Positions 57,656-64,000 of a DNA stretch of 64,000 nucleotides are shown here, one piece after another. The notes beneath the pieces are model-generated. The model was given only the letters and a program-made list of their open reading frames with translations. It searched no databases and had not been told where the DNA came from. The DNA is from Macrolepiota albuminosa (taxonomy: Eukaryota; Basidiomycota; Agaricomycetes; Agaricales; Agaricaceae), in the NCBI GenBank assembly GCA_027475525.1, contig JAMWFC010000132.1, forward strand, positions 543,074 through 607,073, read 5' to 3'. How positions within the stretch are numbered: the first letter of the stretch is position 1; every line of letters begins with the position of its first letter. A program made the position numbers and the translations under genes.

Positions 57656-57947
57656 AGCTCATTATCTCTCATCCACAAACACCTCCAACTCTTATCCACA
57701 CCTCTCCTAATCCTGCAACCAAGAAGGAACACAGCTCATTATCTCTCATCCACAAACACCTCCAACTCTTATCCACACCTCTCCTAATCCTGCAACCAAG
57801 AAGGAACACTGATAGAAGGTCTAAAGCATCCCAAAAGTCCAGCAAAGAGTCCAGAAGTCAAAAAGATAAGCAGTGTTGTAGCCAAGTCTCTGCTATAGTC
57901 CAGTGATAGTGTGTGACAAAGCCACTGGAGCTAGATACGCAAAAAAG
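57656..57947 (-). other. Leader-side internal region of element D
   Basis: Starts with AGCTC, the right target duplication of element C. An exact 77-bp duplication begins there (57656/57733). The remainder is non-coding and ends at the LTR of D with a run of A (a T-run leader on the minus strand). Confidence 0.6.
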
Positions 57948-58120
57948 TGTAACAATGTACAGGGTTGAGTTCAGTTCCTTAGTGTCCCAAGTGCATATGA
58001 CCCAATTCTATAGCAAGAATGGTGACTACACAAGTGTAGGGACTAGCAAAGAATAAAGACTAAAGAGTTACTGTAACAAGTGTGACTAAATTATAGGCTG
58101 TGACAGCCTACTCTGTTACA
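57948..58120 (-). repeat. 5' LTR of element D
   Basis: 173 bp, partner of 49750-49921, about 91% identical, followed by the TTTTG target duplication. Confidence 0.85.
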
Positions 58121-58254
58121 TTTTGAGTGAGTTTGTGTAGTGGAATGTCTTCCAACACTTTGAAGAGAGAGGTTTTTCAATGATTGAGGAAGTTGATCGA
58201 TCATATACATTAGTGTTTATCAACATAAATCTAAGAATTGGATAGCATGATATG

Positions 58255-58773
58255 TGTAAGGGCAACTTCTGGAGGCTGTGGCTCAGTCACACAGCTGGCA
58301 GAGGGAGATCCAAAGTGTATTAGAGTATATACTGACAATATTATAATAACTACTCACCTGGCAGAGGGAGATCAAAAGAGAACAAGTCTAGGAATTCCCT
58401 ATGCCAGGTTGGATGCTTCTGGGGCCTCTGAAGCATGGAAAACAACTGTACAGTACAACAAAATCTTAAAAACTCTAAAATTGCCTAAATAAACAACTGT
58501 ATAAACAAGGCAGGAAAACTCTGAACTTTGAAAGTCAGAAAGACAAACTCTGGCTTATATAAGCAGTCTGAAAGTGGTGCTGAAAAGTCCACACTTGTCT
58601 GAATGATAGCTAAAAAACCAGAGCACCTCAAAGGCTGAGAGTAGTACTAACAAATAGTGTTAAGAGAATAGAAACAGCAAAATGAGAGAATGATAGAAGA
58701 AATAAGGAAATAAATAAAAGGAGAGTGAAGGAATAGGGAGTGAAAGAAGGAAGAAATGAGAAGTCCCCTGACA
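58255..58773. repeat. Solo LTR, 519 bp, TSD ATATG
   Basis: TGTAAGGGCAACTTC to CCCCTGACA, flanked by ATATG at 58250-58254 and 58774-58778. No internal region is present, the usual result of recombination between two LTRs. It shares its first about 130 bp and its last bases with the LTR of element C but has an AT-rich middle about 200 bp longer, so it represents a separate subfamily with the relic at 3037-3634 and the LTR starting at 63963. Confidence 0.9.
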
Positions 58774-58778
58774 ATATG

Positions 58779-59334
58779 TATTGAGAAGTAGACAAATAAA
58801 ATATAGAGACTTAACTTCAAAGCCTTTAATTTTCATTATTGTCTCTGTAGGCATAGAAGATATTGACATCAATATGACTTCTATACAGAAACAGATGTAT
58901 TTCTCTGCAATTGTGGCTTTATATTTATACTTGTAAACAGAAATAGTTTGAGTACTACAACAAACTATGCTAAAAGTGAGAAATGAATATGCTTCTTGTA
59001 GGTATTTTTTGGTGCTATATAAGCACAAGATATAATTTATATCCAAGATGATTAATTAAAGTTTTTCAGTTTCTAATAGCTCTCTAATTATTTATTTCAA
59101 TATATTAAATGTATTAGTTAATGTAGATAAGAGACTAAAATCATAACAGTTGACTCTTTCTCTCTAATTATTTATTAAATGTATTAGTTAATGTAGATAA
59201 GAGACTAAAATTATAACAGTTGACTCTTTAAATATGCATAAATAAAAGGAGTTATAGTTTGACAACTCCTCTTTCTAGGTACTAGATGTAATAAATTACA
59301 ATAATAAACAAGGCATTTAACAACATGAAACAAA
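58779..59334. other. AT-rich intergenic sequence
   Basis: A minus-strand ORF (59046-58660) runs into the solo LTR and has no known motif. Near 59105-59230 a 70-bp unit (TAAATGTATTAGTTAATG...) is duplicated with one substitution. Confidence 0.4.
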
Positions 59335-59575
59335 TTATATATTCAAAAAAAAACATATACACTTATTCAAGGAAAACATACACACTTATTAAAAAAAAAC
59401 ATACACACTTATTTAAAAAACACACATACATACTTATTCAAAAAAAATATATACACTTATTCAAAAAAAATATACACTTATTTAAAAAAAACATACACAC
59501 TTATTTAAAAAACATACACACTTATTCAAAAAACATACACACTTATTCAAAAAACATACATATATATATGAAAAA
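59335..59575 (+). repeat. Minisatellite, about 21-bp unit
   Basis: About eleven imperfect copies of ACATACACACTTATTCAAAA with variable A-run length. The open frame across it (KKTYTLIKKKHTHLFKK) is a by-product of the repeat, not a gene. Confidence 0.85.
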
Positions 59576-59925
59576 AAAAGAAACAGAATCTCTCAACTTG
59601 GTAAAAGAAATAAACAATAATGCACTCAATACAGAAAAAAAAGCATCTTGAAATATAGATATGTAGAAAATAAAAGTATAATCCTTTAACATAAAAAAAT
59701 TGATTAATTACTCAGCAGAGATAGCAGAAAAAAGGAGCAGTCTACTAAAGTAGACCTCGGAATGTACAATATCTCTTGGACACATGTGGGAGGTGTCTGG
59801 AGCCTGTGGCTGTGGCTGAGGCCAAAACACAATTTAGTAGACACTAGTTTTCACACCTCATGTGTTCTTAAACCAAACAGCATCAACTTTTCCATGGTTT
59901 TAATATTGTAGTGAGTAAACTACAC

Positions 59926-60300
59926 TACAAAGTAAGTGTTGATTGATTGATTGATATAGAAATATTAATAACCATTCTTATAGCAAAACTTTGAAACTTG
60001 ATTACAAAGTAAGTATTGATTGATTAATAGATAGATATTAATAAATGATCAATTTAGCTACAACTTTGAAATTTGATTACAAAGTAAGTATTGACTGATT
60101 GATTGATTGATGACCATTAACAAACATTCTTATAGCAAAATTTTCAAACTCAACTACAAAGTAAGTAATGACTGATTGATTCATTGATGACCATTAACAA
60201 ACATTCTTATAGCAAAATTTTCAAACTCAACTACAAAGTAAGTAAATGATTGATTGATTGATGATTCTTAACAAACATTCAATAGCTTGACAACTTTCAG
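59926..60300. repeat. Minisatellite, 75-77-bp unit, about five copies
   Basis: Units begin TACAAAGTAAGT at 59926, 60003, 60078, 60155 and 60232 and contain GATTGATTGAT runs and an ATTCTTATAGCAAAA core. The copies differ in sequence and in one spacing, so this is a real tandem array, unlike the perfect 77-bp artefacts. It lies just upstream of the Helitron ORFs. Confidence 0.8.
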
Positions 60301-60463
60301 CTATTGATTGATCATTGTAAGTGATTTTTAATGTATTTGAGCTTAGAAAATACTTAAAAAAATTCAAAGAAATCACAGAAAAATCAGGAAAAATTCAATT
60401 CAGCTTATAGTGAAAGTTTGGGCTATTGTAATAAGTGACTTTTATTGTTTTTTAGCTTTATAA

Positions 60464-61636
60464 ATGCTTAAAGATTATTCTTTCAGGCAATCTTCAACTA
60501 CTCATTCTAATAATGAACCCAGTACTCCTGAAGGTCAAAGACAGCAGGCTATTATTCTTTCAGGCAATCTTCAACTACTCATTCTAATAATGAACCCAGT
60601 ACTCCTGAAGGTCAAAGACAGCAGGCTACAACAGTTACAAATGACTGATCCTGATGAGCATCATGCAAATAGAAGTAGAAGATCTACTTCAGTGGTTATA
60701 CCACTTCATTTTGGAACTGGGGGTATGGGATCTGGGAATATGAGAATTGGAAGAAATGATCAGATTGCCTCTAGCTCTTTGAGGAGGCCTATTGGACCAA
60801 CTGTTGCTGTGGATTTATTTGCATCTGAGAATGTACAACTTGGAACTACAGAATTCGGGGATATGAGAACTGGGGGAAATAATCAAATTGCTTCAAGCTC
60901 TGGGGAAAATACTTCTAGCTCTTTGAGGAGGCCTGTTGGACCACCAACTGTTGCTGAGGATCTATTTGCTAGGGCTATTCCTGAAACTCATTTATCTGAA
61001 GGATGGAATGCTTCTTTGCAAAATCCAATTCCTAGAATGATACCACCTCTACCTCTTCCTGCATATAGAGCTCCTTATGTGCCTTCAATAGTAGCACCTC
61101 TACCAGCTGCTTTGCATGGAAGAGATAATAGAGTGGGATCAGTCAATCAGCCTGTAGTTGGTGGGACTGCTATGAGTATACCTGAAACTCATTTGCTCAA
61201 AGGTTGGGATGCTCCTTTATGGAATCCTATACCTAGAATGCCTGCTTTGCATGGGCCTGCTTTACCAAACTTCATAATGCCACTACCACTGCCACCTGCA
61301 CTTGGGAATAGAGAAAGACAAATTAACCAGCAGGTTGCTCCTATACAAGCACAAACATTAGCAGCATTGCAAGACCAACAAGGGTTGAGGCATATTGCTG
61401 CAGCTGAGGAGCAGGATAAACAACAGCAGGCACTAGCAGTATTGCAAGAGCAGCAATGGCTCAGACATGTTGCTATAGCTGAAGAGGAGAAGAGGCAACA
61501 AGAGTGGCAAAGACAACAACAAGCATTAGCAGTATTGCATGAGCAACAACAGCTTAGACATATTGTTATAGCTGAAGAGCAGGCAGTAGCAGAGGCACAA
61601 AGGGCTTTACACCAGCTAGAGGTGAAACAAAGATAA
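60464..61636 (+). CDS. Gln-rich ORF at the 5' part of a Helitron relic
   Basis: A 390-codon frame. The first about 50 codons span an exact 77-bp duplication (60474/60551) and are unreliable. The middle has two versions of SSSLRRP(I/V)GP-TVA-DLFA and two of IPETHL-GW-APL-NPIPRM, an internal duplication. The C-terminal third has three about 30-residue units like QALAVLQEQQWLRHVAIAEE, strongly coiled-coil and Gln-rich. It stands directly upstream of and in the same orientation as the Helitron Rep remnant, and sequence between the two (EARAERILQNWEQQCLADFE) suggests that they were one reading unit. Function unknown; probably the N-terminal part of the Helitron protein. Confidence 0.55.
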   Translation: MLKDYSFRQSSTTHSNNEPSTPEGQRQQAIILSGNLQLLILIMNPVLLKVKDSRLQQLQMTDPDEHHANRSRRSTSVVIPLHFGTGGMGSGNMRIGRNDQIASSSLRRPIGPTVAVDLFASENVQLGTTEFGDMRTGGNNQIASSSGENTSSSLRRPVGPPTVAEDLFARAIPETHLSEGWNASLQNPIPRMIPPLPLPAYRAPYVPSIVAPLPAALHGRDNRVGSVNQPVVGGTAMSIPETHLLKGWDAPLWNPIPRMPALHGPALPNFIMPLPLPPALGNRERQINQQVAPIQAQTLAALQDQQGLRHIAAAEEQDKQQQALAVLQEQQWLRHVAIAEEEKRQQEWQRQQQALAVLHEQQQLRHIVIAEEQAVAEAQRALHQLEVKQR

Positions 61637-61783
61637 CTTTTAAAGCCTGCTTTGACTGATAAAAGTTAATAGCATGTAGATCTTAACCCTGAGCATAGGC
61701 CTTTAAATGAGGCCAGGGCTGAAAGGATCTTACAGAATTGGGAACAGCAATGTTTAGCTGATTTTGAAGAGGATTTTAATGAT

Positions 61784-63962
61784 TTGGATCCTCATGGATT
61801 ACAAAATATCCATGCAGCTTCTGATGAAATGCTTCAAAATCCTTTGGAATATTTGGAGCAACTCATAGACAATGAGATTGATTCAAATCTACTAGATGAT
61901 CCTAGGAATGATCCTGCTGAGAATACAGAGGAGGACTTTTGGAGTATATGGATCCACCTGGAGATAACAGACAGCAAAATCTACCAGCACCTCCTGACTT
62001 GAAGTATGTGGATCCACCTGGGGATAACAGACAGCAAAATCTACCAGTACCTCCTGACTTACAGAGAATACAACAACCTGATGATGTTCAGCCTAGAAAT
62101 GCTCTTCCAACAGGAAGACAGCATTACATAGATGGATCTCCTTCACAATGTCTTGGTTCTATGGATGTTGCATGTCTACACTGTCATGTTCTACATTTTG
62201 ATGCTGAAAAGCTCTCCAAGTCTACTAGACATAATCCAAAGTTTGGCATGTGCTGTTTACAAAGGCAGATTGATTTGCCCAGACTTGCAGATGCTCCACC
62301 AGAACTGCTTGGCTTACTCCAAGGCTATCATGCTCTTTCTGATGCTTTCAAAGCATTTATTTGTCAAATACAGTGCTGCTTTTGCATTTACATCTCTGGG
62401 AGTCAAAATTGACCATGCAATTACCAATGCTCTTGAGCTATATAGCTTTAGAATTAATGGAGAGCTCCATCATCTGACAAGTGCTTTGCTTCCAACTAAA
62501 GGCAATCATCCTGTGTATGCACAACTCTACTTCTATGATCACAATCAACAATTGGCTTTTCATCAAGGAAGCAATCCTAGATTGGATCCTCAGATAATGG
62601 CCTCTTTGTAAGATATGCTTCATCAAGTCAATCCCTTTATTGGCTTATACAAGCTTGCAAAGCAGATTATGACAGAAGTTCCTGAAGGCCAACCACAAAG
62701 GCTTTCAATCCCTTTATTGGCTTATACAAGCTTGCAAAGCAGATTATGACAGAAGTTCCTGAAGGCCAACCACAAAGGCTTTCTGTTTAACTTAGGGCTA
62801 ACTTTGGAGATCATCAACACTATAACAACCCTAATGAACAGGAAGGAGTTGCAGCAATTATACCAGAAGATGGCTCTGAAGAACAATCAGATTATTATGA
62901 CATAGTCCTGCATCTGCATGGAGGTCAATTGAAGTGAATCAGCCATTTACACCCCTATTACACTCCTCTGCATTACACCATCATATTTCCAACTGGAGAA
63001 CCTAGATTTTATACCAATATTCAATCTCAATTTGGACCAGCTAATGCTGCATTGCTTTGGAGTGGCAGACTATTCCAGCAATATGTTGTGGATGCATGGG
63101 CATCAACTGAGCAGAACAAACTCAATTGGGTCCAACAGAATCAACAGAAGATTAGGGCTGAAGTTTATTAAGGGGTGGTTGATGCTGCTGCTGGAGATAA
63201 AAACTTACACAGACAAAGCCAACATCTGGTCCTCCCCTCTTCTCATGTTGGAAGTGAATGTCATATGCAGCAATTATTCCAGGACTCTATGGCTATTTGC
63301 AGGCATTTCCATAAACCTGATCTCTTCATCACTATGACTGCCAATCCAAAGTAGTCTGAAATTGAAGAGGCTCTGTTGAAAGAACCTATGGTTAATGGAA
63401 AGAGGCAAACAGCTTCTGATCATCCAGGTATTGTTGCCAGAGTATTTGAACTCAAGAAAAAATGCTCTTTGGAAGGATATAAAAGATGGTCTCTTTGGAA
63501 AATGTGTGGCATCTGTCCATACCATTGAATTCCAAAAGAGGGGACTTCCACATATACATATCTTGATCTTTTTCCATCATCATGACAAGATCAAAGATGC
63601 AGCTCATGTGGACACTATTGTTTCTGCTCAAATTCCTGATCCAGTGACTCAGCCTCAATTGTATCAGGTATTGGCTTTGCTTGAATTATCAATGCAGTGA
63701 CTGACCTTTGTTATTAGGTTGTTACTACCAATATGGTCCATGGTCTATGTGGAGCAGATTTTCCCAATGCCAAGTGCATGGTAGATAGCAATTGTTCCAA
63801 GAGATATCCCAAGTAATTCCAGGAAGCTACATAGTATGGCAATGGACTATCTTCAATATGCCAGACCCAACAATGGCCAATTTTTTGAAAAACATGGTTG
63901 TCATTATAACAATCATAATGTTGTCCCATACAATCTATATCTCTCAGCCAAATTCCAATGTC
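61784..63962 (+). pseudogene. Helitron Rep (Helitron_like_N) relic, cut by an LTR
   Basis: In order: an acidic segment with a 60-bp duplication (PPGDNRQQNLP twice), the zinc-binding region (CLGSMDVACLHCHVLHFDAE, HNPKFGMCCL), then FAFTSLGVKIDHAIT, RINGELHHLTSALLP, VYAQLYFYD, DYYDIVLHLHGG, ISHLHPYYTPLHYTIIFP, and the HUH endonuclease motif GLPHIHILIF (His codons at 63551 and 63557), followed by CMVDSNCSKRYPK and VVPYNLYLSAKFQC. Frameshifts (near 62375 and others), several stops and an exact 77-bp duplication (62629/62706) interrupt it. It ends at 63962 where an LTR is inserted, before the two-tyrosine motif and the helicase domain. Helitrons move by rolling-circle replication using this Rep domain. 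Confidence 0.9.
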
Positions 63963-64000
63963 TGTAAGGGCAACCTCTAGAGGCTGTGGCTCAGTCACAC
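63963..64000. repeat. Start of an LTR inserted in the Helitron, truncated by window end
   Basis: TGTAAGGGCAACCTC through the last base matches the start of the 519-bp LTR family at 3037 and 58255. The insertion point lies in the Rep coding sequence. Confidence 0.85.

Larger units (their letters stand above)
49750..58120 (-). mobile_element. Non-autonomous LTR element D, host of nested element C, TSD TTTTG
   Basis: LTRs at 49750-49921 and 57948-58120 (TGTAACAAT to CTGTTACA) are flanked by TTTTG at 49745-49749 and 58121-58125. Next to the left LTR the minus strand reads CTCAAAGGAGGGTA, a polypurine tract, so the element runs on the minus strand. Without C, its TSD copy and three 77-bp artefacts it is only about 1.9 kb and shows no Gag or Pol motifs. 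LTRs differ at about 15 of 172 positions, so D is older than C. Its LTR termini and T-run leader resemble A and B, which could have supplied proteins in trans. Confidence 0.85.

Noticed and set aside
59325..59651. 108-codon ORF of KKTYTLIKKKHTHLFKK repeats
   Set aside because: It is generated by an AT-rich minisatellite with variable A runs; not a protein-coding signal.
61951..62070. 60-bp duplication in the Helitron as another assembly artefact
   Set aside because: The period is 60, not 77, and the copies differ at several bases, so it is treated as real.
1..64000. CRISPR arrays, bacterial operons, rRNA or tRNA genes
   Set aside because: The sequence is eukaryotic with spliceosomal introns; regular repeats found are WD40, minisatellite or LTR; no tRNA cloverleaf or rRNA stretch was recognised by eye.

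Overview
The window is a piece of a filamentous basidiomycete genome, almost certainly a mushroom-forming one (Agaricomycetes). The evidence is the set of families present: chromodomain Ty3/gypsy retrotransposons, a KDZ transposase relic with its cysteine-cluster N-terminus, a Helitron Rep relic, a NACHT-WD40 gene, and 46-60 bp GT-AG introns in the host genes. The species cannot be named from sequence alone. Most of the window is transposon, and only one host gene (an MFS transporter) is clearly intact.

Layout. 1-3036: decayed AT-rich sequence with a tandem-repeat ORF and a possible KDZ tail. 3037-3634: LTR relic. 4519-6289: heavily mutated Ty3/gypsy pol relic. 6551-8154: Tc1/mariner element with TA duplication. 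8163-27494: Ty3/gypsy element B (minus strand), split by a younger Ty3/gypsy element A (12046-23147, plus strand, TSD TACGT). 27544-29700: a 2OG-oxygenase-like relic beside a KDZ relic. 30411-30591: LTR relic. 32443-34044: truncated amidase joined to a zinc-binding-protein gene. 35275-42675: NACHT-WD40 (NWD) gene on the minus strand with about 29 WD repeats. 44121-45000: glutathione S-transferase pseudogene. 45935-48225: intact 12-exon MFS transporter. 49750-58120: small non-autonomous LTR element D (TSD TTTTG), itself holding chromovirus C (51403-57655, TSD AGCTC). 58255-58773: solo LTR (TSD ATATG). 59335-60300: minisatellites. 60464-63962: Helitron relic cut by another LTR that runs off the right edge.

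The nesting order agrees with LTR divergence: A (1 difference in 191 bp) lies inside B (about 13 in 174), and C (11 in 312) lies inside D (about 15 in 172). Inactivating changes are dominated by C-to-T/G-to-A changes, especially CGA to TGA.

A technical point governs how the window should be read. Eighteen perfect tandem duplications all have a period of exactly 77 bp. They look like unmerged k=77 contig ends. Collapsing them restores single reading frames in the NWD gene (three junctions) and in pol of element C (two), so several apparent frameshifts are assembly artefacts.

The most unusual biology is the roughly 950-codon third ORF at the 3' end of element A, which related element B lacks. 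Next are a TGA-CTA-G stop shared at the Gag/Pol junction of A and B, and an 11-nt self-complementary primer site in C matching the Tf1 self-priming design.
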